DNA from: Flavobacterium psychrotrophum
Lineage (GTDB): Bacteria; Bacteroidota; Bacteroidia; Flavobacteriales; Flavobacteriaceae
DNA length: 64,000 bases
Direction: 5' to 3'
Assembly: GCF_003403075.1 (NCBI RefSeq)
Contig: NZ_CP031557.1
Location: 3,906,001 to 3,970,000, forward strand
Shown: piece after piece, positions 1-8,900 of the stretch
How positions within the stretch are numbered: position 1 is the first letter of the stretch
Layout: the number at the start of each line of letters is the position of its first letter
Position numbers and translations under genes: made by a program
The notes under the pieces: generated by a model
What the model was told of the DNA's origin: nothing
Database searches by the model: none
What the model saw: the letters and a program-made list of their open reading frames with translations, nothing else

Positions 1-207
1 TGGCATACCAAGTATCCTTTTACTATTAAAGGCGCAGGACCGGACTGGATTGAAGCTCAATTCATTAAACAACCCGCAGACATGACGGCTTTTGCAAAAG
101 AGCTATACGCTTTTTGCCCCGATATAGTAGACCAGGGAAGCGGATCTGTGGATGAAATGGCAAAAGAAATGAAAGACAATAATATTTTGTATCTGTGGTG
201 GGATTAA
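1..207 (+). CDS. DUF4253-like protein, C-terminal fragment (5' end outside window)
   Basis: The reading frame is open from base 1 to a TAA at 205-207, giving the last 68 residues of a protein whose start lies upstream of the window. The tail contains an aromatic/proline segment (PDWIEAQF), then FCPDIVDQG and a terminal LYLWWD. This combination is what I associate with the C-terminal end of the DUF4253 domain, a small cytosolic domain of unknown function often encoded near polymorphic-toxin immunity genes. The family assignment is from memory of the motif. The function is unknown. A small membrane-protein ORF follows closely. Confidence 0.7.
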   Translation, partial: WHTKYPFTIKGAGPDWIEAQFIKQPADMTAFAKELYAFCPDIVDQGSGSVDEMAKEMKDNNILYLWWD

Positions 208-234
208 AACTTGCCGCATAACCTAATCAATCAA

Positions 235-426
235 ATGATATTTAAGCTTATTGTATTCATATTGCTCATCGTCAATTGTATTGGCCTCTATTTTTACCTT
301 GATGGGATATATCTAAATCCAGGCATGAAAACAATGAGCACCAATGACCTTATCTATTTTGTAGCGATTGATATGGCATTTATACTTTTTTACCTTATTA
401 GAAAAAATACTCAAAAGGGACATTAA
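235..426 (+). CDS. small two-TM membrane protein, hypothetical
   Basis: This is a 63-residue ORF from ATG 235. A TTG at 211, only 3 bases after the previous stop, would give 71 residues, but TTG starts are rare here and the ATG places the first hydrophobic segment at the N-terminus. Two membrane segments are visible, roughly residues 3-22 (FKLIVFILLIVNCIGLYFYL) and 38-55 (DLIYFVAIDMAFILFYLI), joined by a short polar loop, with a basic tail (RKNTQKGH). I do not recognise a family. It may be cotranscribed with the preceding DUF4253-like gene. The hydrophobic pattern supports a real gene, but the short length keeps confidence modest. Confidence 0.5.
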   Translation: MIFKLIVFILLIVNCIGLYFYLDGIYLNPGMKTMSTNDLIYFVAIDMAFILFYLIRKNTQKGH

Positions 427-447
427 AGAATCTGTAAGTAAAAATCC

Positions 448-487
448 CAATGTTAAGTTTTTACGCACAATGCAATCCTTAACATTG
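448..487. repeat. 10-bp perfect inverted repeat
   Basis: CAATGTTAAG (448-457) is repeated in inverse as CTTAACATTG (478-487) around a 20-base spacer. It lies between the small membrane protein and the next gene, just upstream of a -7-like element. It could be a weak terminator or a protein-binding site. There is no strong T-run. Confidence 0.4.
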
Positions 488-515
488 AAATCCGTATTTT
501 TAATTTTAGTCACGT

Positions 516-523
516 TAATTTTG
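516..523 (+). promoter_or_regulatory. -7 promoter element (TAATTTTG)
   Basis: TAATTTTG matches the Bacteroidota TAnnTTTG -7 consensus and ends 33 bases before the ATG at 557. No clear TTG -33 element is seen at the usual distance. Confidence 0.45.
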
Positions 524-556
524 CGTTACCAAAATGTAAAATAAAAAAGCAACCCC

Positions 557-967
557 ATGAACAGAGAAGATTTAAGGCTTGTAGCGTTTACTGTTATTGA
601 AAAGAGTAAACCTAAAAAAGGAAAGAAAACGGTTAAGAAAGAAAAGAAAAAAATAGGCCTGTTCCACCTGTGGGGCACCAATGTTAACGGAAAAGGCAAC
701 GAGAAGTTTTATGGCCTTATTGAAGATGCCGAAACCGGCAACCTGCTTGAAGTTAGCTTTAAAGACATTCGTTTTTTAAACGAAGATGAAGTAGAAGAAC
801 TTGCAGAAGCTGCACTTGAAGCAGAAGAAGAGCTTTTTATTGAACTGGAAGAAACTACAGAAGTTGCGGCTGAAGCAGTACTTACCGAAGAGACAGCAGC
901 TGAAGTTGCGGCTGAAGCGGCTACAGCAGAAAAGCCAAAACGTGCACCGCGCGCTAAAAAAGCATAA
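557..967 (+). CDS. conserved hypothetical protein with basic N-terminus and acidic Ala/Glu-rich tail
   Basis: This 136-residue soluble protein has no signal peptide or membrane segment. A basic stretch (about residues 16-33, mostly Lys) precedes a compact middle part (about 34-75) containing LFHLWGTNVNGKG and a YGLIEDAETG segment. The last 60 residues are a low-complexity Glu/Ala-rich region ending in a basic tail (KPKRAPRAKKA). Alternating basic and acidic regions suggest a nucleic-acid- or ribosome-associated role, but that is inference and I do not recognise a named family. It has its own -7 element upstream and a terminator downstream, so it is probably a single-gene transcript. Confidence 0.75.
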   Translation: MNREDLRLVAFTVIEKSKPKKGKKTVKKEKKKIGLFHLWGTNVNGKGNEKFYGLIEDAETGNLLEVSFKDIRFLNEDEVEELAEAALEAEEELFIELEETTEVAAEAVLTEETAAEVAAEAATAEKPKRAPRAKKA

Positions 968-989
968 TATTCCTAAACTATTATACTAA

Positions 990-1038
990 AAAGACACCTT
1001 ACAGGCTACGGCATTGAAAGGTGTCTTTCGCTTTTTTT
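990..1038 (+). terminator. intrinsic terminator
   Basis: AAAGACACCTT (990-1000) pairs with AAGGTGTCTTT (1018-1028). A run of seven T follows at 1032-1038. It ends the transcript of the gene at 557-967. Confidence 0.7.
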
Positions 1039-1118
1039 AAATACTGCATATTCAAGCGCTTAAAAAAACAGTTACCCATATAAATACGTTAAAATTATTA
1101 TAATAATCACAAAACCTT

Positions 1119-1126
1119 TATATTTG
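1119..1126 (+). promoter_or_regulatory. -7 promoter element (TATATTTG)
   Basis: TATATTTG lies 32 bases upstream of the permease start codon and fits TAnnTTTG. The -33 element is not obvious. Confidence 0.45.
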
Positions 1127-1158
1127 GGCATTCTTAAAACAACACTAAACAACTATCT

Positions 1159-2640
1159 ATGTCTATTTGGAGAAGGAAACCCTTAACGCAGTTGCTAGCC
1201 GAAGCTTCTGAATCTGAAAAAGGTTTAAAAAGAACATTAACAGCATGGTCGCTAATAGCGCTGGGCATCGGGGCAATTATAGGCGCCGGTCTTTTTGTAC
1301 GCACCGCTACAGCAGCAGCACAAAATGCAGGCCCGTCTGTAACCATTGGCTTTATTGTTGCCGCAATAGGGTGTGCACTTGCAGGCCTTTGCTATGCAGA
1401 ACTTTCATCTTCAATTCCAATTTCGGGTAGTGCTTATACCTATACATATGCAACAATGGGCGAGTTCCTTGCCTGGATAATTGGCTGGGATCTTATTCTT
1501 GAATATGCTGTGGGTGCCGCAACCGTGGGTATTGCCTGGAGCGAATACCTCAATAATTTACTGGTCAGTGTGCTGCACATGAACCCTATACCGTATGAGT
1601 GGAGCCACTCCCCTTTTCAAACCTCTGCCGAGGGTGTATCAGGCCTTATTAACCTGCCAGCCTTATTTATAGTTGGGGCTATCAGCTTACTGCTTATTAA
1701 AGGCACACAGGAATCGGCTTTTGTAAATGGCTTAATTGTACTTGTAAAAGTTACTATCGTGGTTCTTATAATAGTACTGGGCTGGCAGTTTATCAATCCG
1801 CTTAACCACGAAAATTATATTCCTGCTGCTTCAACTTATAAAGATGAAGCAGGCGTATCGCATAACTTTGGGGGTATTATGGGTATACTTGGTGCCGCAG
1901 GTACCGTGTTCTTTGCCTTTATTGGCTTTGATGCCGTAAGTACTGCTGCACAGGAAACTAAAAATCCTAAGCGCGATATGCCAATTGGTATATTAGGCTC
2001 ACTAGCGGTATGTACAGTGCTTTACATACTGTTTGCACACGTGCTTACCGGTGTTGCCACCATAGAAGATTTCCGTACCACAGGTAAAGAAGCATCAGTC
2101 GCTTTTGCCATCAACAAATACATGGTGGGCTACTCATGGCTGGGCGATTTCGTAACCGTAGCCATCCTTTTTGGCTTTTCATCGGTAATACTGGTAATGC
2201 TTTTAGGCCAGAGCCGTGTATTTTACTCAATGGGTAAAGATGGGCTATTACCTAAGTTCTTTAGCCACCTGCACCCTAAATTCCAGACGCCTTATAAAGC
2301 AAACCTTGTAATTTTGCTTATTGTGGGCTTATTCGCTGCATTTGTACCCGGCGACATTGTGGGCGACATGACCAGTATTGGCACCCTGTTTGCGTTTATA
2401 CTTGTGTGTATCTCTGTAATCATATTACGTAAGAGAGAGCCAAATATGGTGCGTGAGTTTAAAACACCGCTTGTACCGTTTGTACCACTTTTAGGTGTCG
2501 TGGTATGCCTTGCCATGATCTACGGACTTGGATGGCTAAACTGGGCCAGGCTTATTGGCTGGATGGTACTGGGTGTAATTTTCTATTTTGCTTACAGTAA
2601 AAGCAGGAGCGTTTTAGGAAACAAAGAAAATCAGGCTTAA
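1159..2640 (+). CDS. APC-superfamily amino acid permease (cationic amino acid transporter type)
   Basis: This 493-residue inner-membrane transporter has at least 12 hydrophobic segments. The APC family hallmark GIGAIIGAGLFV is in the first transmembrane helix (about residues 37-48), and CYAELSSSIPISGSAY follows in the third. GFDAVSTAAQETKNPKRDMP (about 256-275) is the conserved loop seen in cationic amino acid transporters of the CAT/YfnA group. It most likely imports amino acids by proton symport. The exact substrate cannot be read from the sequence. The length is normal for the family and the gene is a single unit with its own terminator. Confidence 0.9.
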   Translation: MSIWRRKPLTQLLAEASESEKGLKRTLTAWSLIALGIGAIIGAGLFVRTATAAAQNAGPSVTIGFIVAAIGCALAGLCYAELSSSIPISGSAYTYTYATMGEFLAWIIGWDLILEYAVGAATVGIAWSEYLNNLLVSVLHMNPIPYEWSHSPFQTSAEGVSGLINLPALFIVGAISLLLIKGTQESAFVNGLIVLVKVTIVVLIIVLGWQFINPLNHENYIPAASTYKDEAGVSHNFGGIMGILGAAGTVFFAFIGFDAVSTAAQETKNPKRDMPIGILGSLAVCTVLYILFAHVLTGVATIEDFRTTGKEASVAFAINKYMVGYSWLGDFVTVAILFGFSSVILVMLLGQSRVFYSMGKDGLLPKFFSHLHPKFQTPYKANLVILLIVGLFAAFVPGDIVGDMTSIGTLFAFILVCISVIILRKREPNMVREFKTPLVPFVPLLGVVVCLAMIYGLGWLNWARLIGWMVLGVIFYFAYSKSRSVLGNKENQA

Positions 2641-2665
2641 TCCATAAAACAGATATTTTTTCAGG

Positions 2666-2688
2666 ATCCCGCTTCGGCGGGATTTTTT
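2666..2688 (+). terminator. intrinsic terminator with TTCG tetraloop
   Basis: ATCCCGC (2666-2672), loop TTCG, GCGGGAT (2677-2683), then TTTTT. It sits 25 bases after the permease stop codon. Confidence 0.85.
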
Positions 2689-2743
2689 GCTATACAACTT
2701 CGTTCAAACAGGATTATAACAAAGCATTTATTATTTTTGGCTT

Positions 2744-2896
2744 ATGATGTTATCAAGTAAAAAAACCAAAACTACCTTAATTGCCTTTGACAAAAATCTT
2801 GAGCAATATAGAAATCAGGTTTTATTTCCCAATACAGTTGAGAAAGCTAAAGAGATACTCTCCAAAACAGAACTTCCAAAGAGAAAGAATGAGTAA
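2744..2896 (+). CDS. 50-residue micro-protein, translationally coupled to the next gene
   Basis: ATG 2744 opens a 50-codon frame ending in TAA 2894-2896. The product is hydrophilic and basic, beginning MMLSSKKTKTTLIAFDKN and ending ELPKRKNE, with no membrane segment. Its last eight bases overlap the start of the 5-FCL gene in another frame (ATGAGTAA, ATG at 2889), an arrangement typical of translational coupling. The frame has sensible codon use and fills the gap between the permease terminator and 5-FCL, which argues that it is real. I recognise no family. It could also be only a leader ORF controlling the downstream gene. Confidence 0.5.
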   Translation: MMLSSKKTKTTLIAFDKNLEQYRNQVLFPNTVEKAKEILSKTELPKRKNE

Positions 2897-3452
2897 AAAA
2901 GAGCTCCGCCTAAAATATAAGTACCTCCGCCAGGAACTCTCGGTTGCCGAAGTGGAAGAAAAAAGCCTGGCAATTGCCAACAGGCTGCTGGCTCTTGATA
3001 TTTGGGATAACACCTATTATCACCTGTTCCTTACTATGGAAAACCAAAAGGAAGTACATACTGGTCTTATTCAGCATGTACTGTGTGGCAGGGATAAGGA
3101 GATTGTTGTTTCGAGGTCAGATTTTGAAAGTTGCAGCATGGTACACTATCTGCTTACAGACAATACAAAACTTGTAATTAACGCTTACGGCATACCTGAG
3201 CCGATAGACGGTATTGAAGTACCTTCTGCTAAACTTGATGTGGTTTTTATACCCCTACTGGCTTTTGACTCTAAAGGACACCGTGTAGGATACGGCAAAG
3301 GATTTTACGACCGCTTTCTGGCTGAATGCAAACCTGATGTTATAAAGATAGGCTTATCCTTTTTTGAGGCAGAAGAACAGGACATTCCGCATAATGAGAC
3401 AGACATTGCACTGGAATACTGCATAACACCTGAGAGAATTTACAGGTTTTAG
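2889..3452 (+). CDS. 5-formyltetrahydrofolate cyclo-ligase
   Basis: This cytosolic enzyme converts 5-formyl-THF plus ATP to 5,10-methenyl-THF and recycles inhibitory folate. The 187-residue product begins MSKKELRLKYKYLRQEL, the usual N-terminus of the family, so ATG 2889 is chosen although the frame is open upstream to 2781. The signature FDSKGHRVGYGKGFYDRFL (about residues 124-142) contains the phosphate-binding GYGKGFYDR loop. The start overlaps the end of the upstream micro-ORF by eight bases. It is convergent with lspA. Confidence 0.9.
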   Translation: MSKKELRLKYKYLRQELSVAEVEEKSLAIANRLLALDIWDNTYYHLFLTMENQKEVHTGLIQHVLCGRDKEIVVSRSDFESCSMVHYLLTDNTKLVINAYGIPEPIDGIEVPSAKLDVVFIPLLAFDSKGHRVGYGKGFYDRFLAECKPDVIKIGLSFFEAEEQDIPHNETDIALEYCITPERIYRF

Positions 3453-3485
3453 CCATCTGATTCCAAGACTGGGTAAAGCTACTAC

Positions 3486-4058
3486 CTACTGCTTTGGGAA
3501 TGCCTTTTTATTAAACACGATCAGGATACCCACACCTACCGATATGGCGGCATCGGCAATATTAAAAATTGCATTAAAGAAATAGGTTATTCCATTCTTC
3601 TGGTAAATAGGAAAATACAGCATATCTACAACTTTCCCTTCAAACCATCGTCCATAATGCTGTGCTGTATCAAAGGCAGCCACCTTATTTGGCAGGCTGT
3701 GATCGAATATTACGCCATAAAAAACAGAATCGATAATGTTACCAAAAGCCCCGGCAAGTATTAGCGCAATAGATACTATGAGATAGGGAGACATGTGTTT
3801 TTTAACCGAATCGGCCAGCCACCAGCCTATACCTGCTACCGCACCGATACGGAAAACCGTTAGTGTTATTTTACCGCCCAGCCATGCTGGTATTTTAGTA
3901 CCCCAGGCCATACCTTCGTTTTCTATAAAACGTATCTGGAACCAGCTAAAAACATTTACAGCCTCATCCAGCATAAAATTTGTTTTTATATAGATCTTAG
4001 AGATCTGGTCCACCAATAAAACAAGGATAACAATAAGGTAGGCTTTCTTTAAAGACAT
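3486..4058 (-). CDS. lspA: lipoprotein signal peptidase (signal peptidase II)
   Basis: This inner-membrane aspartyl protease cleaves prolipoproteins before the lipidated cysteine. There are four hydrophobic segments. The catalytic aspartates are predicted to be D145 (VVDM) and D169 (FNIADAAIS). GNIID (106-110) precedes them with an insertion of about 25 residues compared with proteobacterial LspA, a pattern I expect in Bacteroidota. The ATG at 4058 (MSLKKAYLIV) is preferred to a TTG-initiated extension from 4079. The window encodes several lipoproteins that would be its substrates, including the RND fusion protein, the outer-membrane factor, GH30 and the Ig-like lipoprotein. Confidence 0.93.
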   Translation of the reverse strand: MSLKKAYLIVILVLLVDQISKIYIKTNFMLDEAVNVFSWFQIRFIENEGMAWGTKIPAWLGGKITLTVFRIGAVAGIGWWLADSVKKHMSPYLIVSIALILAGAFGNIIDSVFYGVIFDHSLPNKVAAFDTAQHYGRWFEGKVVDMLYFPIYQKNGITYFFNAIFNIADAAISVGVGILIVFNKKAFPKQ

Positions 4059-4200
4059 TTTTTTTATTTTACCCCGCAAAAATAAATTAATTTATTAAAC
4101 AATAGGCATTTTAAGTGTGTTTATGGTGGTATTGTTAATGCGCCACATGCCACAATTCATACCGCTTTAAAACACTTAACAAAACTTTAACTACACATCT

Positions 4201-4220
4201 GGTTCGGCTGCAACCGAACC
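4201..4220. promoter_or_regulatory. perfect palindrome, candidate operator of the efflux operon
   Basis: GGTTCGG (4201-4207), spacer CTGCAA, CCGAACC (4214-4220). The palindrome ends 15 bases before the -7 element and overlaps the expected -33 region, the right place for repressor binding. The adjacent GbsR/MarR-type protein is the obvious candidate ligand (inference). Confidence 0.6.
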
Positions 4221-4235
4221 AACAGAACTAATTTA

Positions 4236-4243
4236 TACCTTTG
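4236..4243 (+). promoter_or_regulatory. -7 promoter element (TACCTTTG) of the GbsR-RND operon
   Basis: TACCTTTG fits TAnnTTTG. It would start transcription near 4248, giving a leader of about 20 bases before ATG 4268. It also shows that the frame's upstream extension to 4241 is not the real start. Confidence 0.6.
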
Positions 4244-4267
4244 CACCTCATTGCTTCAAAAATAAAC

Positions 4268-4759
4268 ATGTCTGATTTTAAACAAGAACGTGAAGAGCTT
4301 ATAGAGATGTTCGGTATTCATTTCGAAACCCTGCACCATCTGCCGCCGTTGGCTTCCAGAATATTAGCCACATTGATACTTGACGGATGCAGCCGCGAAT
4401 TTACGTTTGAAGATTTTATTGAAATGACCGGCGCCAGTAAAAGCTCTGTTTCTACAAACCTGAACCTGTTGCTTAAACTGGGCAAGATTACCTATTATAC
4501 CCAGCACGGCGACCGTAAAAAATACTATCGCCCATCGGCATTTAGCGAGCGTTTTGACAATTACATCAAGATGATCACTTTTGAAAAAAACATTATTGAC
4601 AGGATGCTAAACTATCGTAAAAAGACGATGTCCTGTAAGGCAGAAGAGGCAGACCTTGAAAGGGTAGTTGTATATAAAGAGCATATGCTTCTAATGGAAG
4701 AACTTATTAATGCTACTATCAAAAAGTTTAAAGAAATAGAATCTAAAATATCAAAATAA
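4268..4759 (+). CDS. GbsR/MarR-family transcriptional regulator
   Basis: This 163-residue DNA-binding protein starts MSDFKQEREELIEMFG. A winged helix-turn-helix is visible at about residues 30-95: LASRILATLILDGCSREFTF, then the recognition helix region MTGASKSSVSTNLNLLLKLG and a wing with TQHGDRKKYYRPS. The C-terminal half is helical, consistent with dimerisation. The pattern is that of the GbsR-like MarR branch. It heads an operon with an RND efflux pump (39-base gap to the fusion protein) and follows a palindrome. Local repression of the pump is therefore the simplest role, by inference. The inducing ligand is unknown. Confidence 0.85.
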   Translation: MSDFKQEREELIEMFGIHFETLHHLPPLASRILATLILDGCSREFTFEDFIEMTGASKSSVSTNLNLLLKLGKITYYTQHGDRKKYYRPSAFSERFDNYIKMITFEKNIIDRMLNYRKKTMSCKAEEADLERVVVYKEHMLLMEELINATIKKFKEIESKISK

Positions 4760-4798
4760 CCATTACTAATTAAACATCACCATATCCCGTCACACACA

Positions 4799-5974
4799 AT
4801 GAAAAGAACGAAAGTTATTAGTGCATTAACTGCTATACTACTGCTTACCGCCTGTGGCAAAAAAGAAGAACAGGCACCACAACAACAAGGCCCTGCACCA
4901 TTCCCAGTGCAAACTGTTGTTCGCGAAGATGCTACCGTATTTGAAGAATACACGGCTAACCTTGAAGGCCGCCAAAACGTAGAGATCCGCCCGAAAATTA
5001 CCGGTTTCATCAGTAAGATATTTGTAGATGAAGGCCAGGAGGTTAAAAAAGGTCAGCTGTTATTTAAAATAGAAACACAGACCCAAAACCAGGATGCTAA
5101 CGCTGCTAAGGCTGCCGTATCTGCCGCACAGGTAGAGGTAGACCGTCTTAAGCCGCTTGTAGACCGCAAAATTATAAGTAACGTACAGCTAGAAACTGCC
5201 AAGGCCAGCCTTGCACAGGCTAAAGCAAACTACAGTAGTATTGCAGCAAACATAGGCTACGGTACTATAGTTTCTCCGGCTAACGGCGTTATAGGCGGGC
5301 TTCCGTTTAAAGAAGGCGCCCTTGCCAGCCCTACTATGGAGCTGCCGCTAACTACAGTAGCTGACACCCGTTTTATGCGTGCTTACTTTAGCATGAACGA
5401 AAAGCAGATGATAAGTTTTGCAAAAACTTTTAAAGGTGCTACACTTCAGCAAAAGCTGAAAAATACACCTAAGGTAAGCCTGCTTCTTGCAGATGGCAGC
5501 GAGTACGACCAAAAAGGTACACTGGAAACCGTAAACGGGCTTGTAAACGCTACAACGGGTACATCGCAATTCCGTGCAGAATTCCCTAACCCAGAGTCTG
5601 TATTAAGAAGCGGTGGTAACGGTATTGTGCGCATACCTGTATTACACAAAGATGTAGTGGTAGTTCCGCAAAATGCCGTGTTTGATATGCAGGGCAAGCA
5701 AATGATCTATGTGGTGCAAAAAGACAACACGGTAAAGAGCAAGATACTTACCATAGAAACCACATCGGGGCTTAACTTTATTGTAAGCGAAGGCCTTGAA
5801 GCCGGTGAAGTTGTGGTAGTAGAGGGCGCAAGCAAACTTAAAGATGGTGCCGCCATACAGCCGCAGCAGGTTAAAAATGACACACCGGCACCCGCTACCC
5901 AGGACAGTGTTAAGAAAGACACCGTAGCTACAATAGTTACTACCAAAAAAACGACATCTACTCAAGCTAAATAA
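4799..5974 (+). CDS. RND efflux periplasmic adaptor (membrane fusion) lipoprotein
   Basis: This 391-residue adaptor links the inner-membrane RND pump to the outer-membrane channel. A signal peptide ends in a lipobox with Cys19 (LLTAC). Biotinyl/lipoyl-like hairpin segments are seen at about residues 60-95 (RPKITGFISKIFVDEGQEVKKG) and around 165-180 (GTIVSPANGVIG). They flank an alpha-helical hairpin (about 96-150) rich in Ala/Gln/Lys. Beta-barrel and membrane-proximal domains follow. The tail after residue 355 is low complexity, rich in Thr, Lys and Pro. It is the AcrA/MexA type, 13 bases upstream of the pump gene. Confidence 0.93.
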   Translation: MKRTKVISALTAILLLTACGKKEEQAPQQQGPAPFPVQTVVREDATVFEEYTANLEGRQNVEIRPKITGFISKIFVDEGQEVKKGQLLFKIETQTQNQDANAAKAAVSAAQVEVDRLKPLVDRKIISNVQLETAKASLAQAKANYSSIAANIGYGTIVSPANGVIGGLPFKEGALASPTMELPLTTVADTRFMRAYFSMNEKQMISFAKTFKGATLQQKLKNTPKVSLLLADGSEYDQKGTLETVNGLVNATTGTSQFRAEFPNPESVLRSGGNGIVRIPVLHKDVVVVPQNAVFDMQGKQMIYVVQKDNTVKSKILTIETTSGLNFIVSEGLEAGEVVVVEGASKLKDGAAIQPQQVKNDTPAPATQDSVKKDTVATIVTTKKTTSTQAK

Positions 5975-5987
5975 TTAAGATACAGCA

Positions 5988-8900
5988 ATGCTAAAAACAT
6001 TTATAGAAAGGCCGGTACTTAGTACCGTAATTTCGATATTAATAACCATTTTGGGTATATTGGGGCTTACATCGCTACCAATAGAGCAATACCCTGAAAT
6101 TGCCCCACCTACCGTACAGGTAACGGCTACTTATACAGGTGCCAATGCTGAGACGGTGCTTAACTCTGTTGTTATTCCGCTTGAGGAAGAGATAAACGGT
6201 GTAGAGGGCATGACCTATATGACGAGTAGTGCCGCTAACGACGGTTCGGCTAACATAAGTGTATTCTTTGAACTGGGCGTTAACCCCGACATTGCTGCGG
6301 TAAACGTACAAAACAGGGTATCTCGCGCTACACCTAAGTTACCCCAGGCCGTAATCAACACAGGTATTACTACCCTTAAGAGCCAGACGAGTTCGCTTAT
6401 GTTCCTTTCGCTATACTCTACAAACCCTGAGTATGACGGAACGTTTGTACAAAACTATGCCAAGATTAACCTTGTACCAAGGCTGCAAAGGGTTAAAGGT
6501 GTGGGCCAGGTAAACGTATTTGGTGCGAAAGACTACTCAATGCGTATCTGGATCGATCCTGAAAAAATGGCAACTTATGCCCTTACCCCTGCCGATATAC
6601 AGGCTGCTCTTAACGAACAAAACGTAGAGGCCGCACCGGGTAAATTTGGAGAGAATGCCGAAGGTATTTATGAATATGTTATTAAATACAAAGGCCGCCT
6701 TAACAAGACCAAAGATTACGAGAACATCGTAGTAAAATCTACCGGAAACGGAAACTTTGTACACCTTAGCGATGTTGCTAAAGTAGAACTGGGCGCCTTT
6801 AACTACGGCCAGAAAAACTTTGGTATGGGTAAAGACGGTGTGGCTATTGGTATCTTCCAGACATCGGGTTCTAACGCTAACGAAATTATTGATGCCGTTA
6901 ACCAAATCCTTGCAGAGGTTAAACCTACTTTTCCTGAAGGTATAGAATATGTAGTGCCATTTGACACCAAAATATTCCTGGATGCGTCTATCGATAAGGT
7001 AATCCATACACTAATAGAAGCCTTTATCCTGGTGTTTATTGTGGTATTCCTTTTCCTTCAGGATGTGCGCAGTACGCTAATTCCGGGTATTGCGGTACCT
7101 GTAGCCATTGTGGGTACGTTCTTCTTCCTTAATGTTTTTGGTTTCTCAATAAACATGCTTACGCTTTTTGCAATGATCCTTGCCATCGGTATTGTGGTCG
7201 ATGATGCAATTGTGGTGGTAGAAGCCGTTCATGCCAAGCTCGATGAAGGCGAACAGGACCCTAAAAAGGCAACCCTTAGTGCCATGAGCGAAATTACCGG
7301 TGCTATCGTATCTATTACATTAGTTATGGCTGCGGTTTTTGTACCCGTATCTTTCCTTGGAGGTCCATCGGGAGTATTTTATAAGCAGTTTGCCATTACC
7401 CTTGCAGTAGCTATCCTTATATCTGCTGTAAATGCATTAACGCTTTCTCCTGCACTGTGTGCGCTTTTCCTTAAGCCACATAACGATCACGGCGAACATA
7501 AAAAGAAAAACCTCAAAGACCGTTTCTTTACCGCCTTTAATGCAGGTTTCGATTCGATGAACAATAAATATGTAGGCTCTCTTAAGCGTCTTGCCAAGCA
7601 CAGATGGATAACAGGTTTTGCTATCCTTGTGTTTGTGGGTATTACGTACTGGCTGTTTACCACTACCCCATCAGGCTTTATTCCTAACGAAGACCGTGGT
7701 ATCATCATGAGTGATATTACCATGCCTCCGGGAACTACACTTGAAAAAACTCAAAAGGCCGTGAACCAGCTGGACTCGGTACTTAAAAGTATGCCGCTTG
7801 TAGAAGCGCGTATGAGCGTTGTGGGCTTTAGCCTCCTTAACCGTGTAAATGGTGGTAGTTATGCCTTTACTATTATCAAACTGAAAGACTGGAGCCACCG
7901 TAAAGAAAAAAACCAGAGTGTAGATGCCATTGTAGGCGAACTCTTTGGCCGTACCGCAGGTTTTAAAGACGCTAAGCTGCTGTTCTTTACGCCGCCTAGT
8001 GTTAACGGTTTTGGTACTGCCGATGGTTTTGAATTTAAAATTCAGGATACCGGCGATGACGACTGGGCAACGGTAAGTAAGGTAAGTAACGAGTTCCTTG
8101 CAGAACTTGGCAAACGCCCTGAAATACAATATGCCATGACTAACTTTAACCCGGGCTTCCCGCAATACCAAATGGATATTGATGTAGAGAAGGCTAAAGA
8201 TGCAGGCGTATCTGTTACCAATATCTTTAACACCATGCAGGGTTACTACGGTGGTTTGTACACTACTGACTTTAACCGTTTTGGTAAGCAGTACCGTGTA
8301 ATGATACAGGCCGAGGCCAACCAGCGTGCAGACGAAAACTCGATCAACAAGATCTATGTGCGCAATGCCAATAACCAAATGGTAGCCATAAGCCAGTTTA
8401 TCGACTTTAAAAAGATATATGGTCCGGAAGCCGTAGCGCGTTTTAACATGCTTAAGGCCGTTAACGTTAACGGTAAAAGTAATGCCGGCTACAGTAGTGG
8501 TGATGCTATTAAAGCCATACAGGAAGTTGCTGCACAGCACCTGCCAAAGTCATACACATATGAATTTAGCGGTATGACGCGTGAAGAAATTATTGCGGGC
8601 AGCCAGGCCGCCGGTGTGTTCTTACTGAGCCTTATATTTGTTTACTTCCTGCTTAGTGCGCAGTACGAGAGTTATATTGTACCGCTTGCAGTACTGTTGT
8701 CTTTACCTGTGGGTATAGCAGGAGCCATTGGCTTTGTAAAACTTGCCGGGCTTGAAAACAACATTTACTTCCAGGTAGCGCTTATCATGCTTATAGGGCT
8801 ACTCGCCAAGAACGCCATCCTTATCGTAGAATTTGCCATGCAAAGGCGTAAGCACGGCCTTGGCCTTGTAGAATCGGCTATTGAAGGTGCACAGGCGCGT

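Noticed and set aside
7671..8540. 289-codon minus-strand ORF inside the RND pump gene
   Set aside because: It is wholly antisense to a strongly conserved pump sequence. It has no recognisable domain and a composition typical of a shadow frame.
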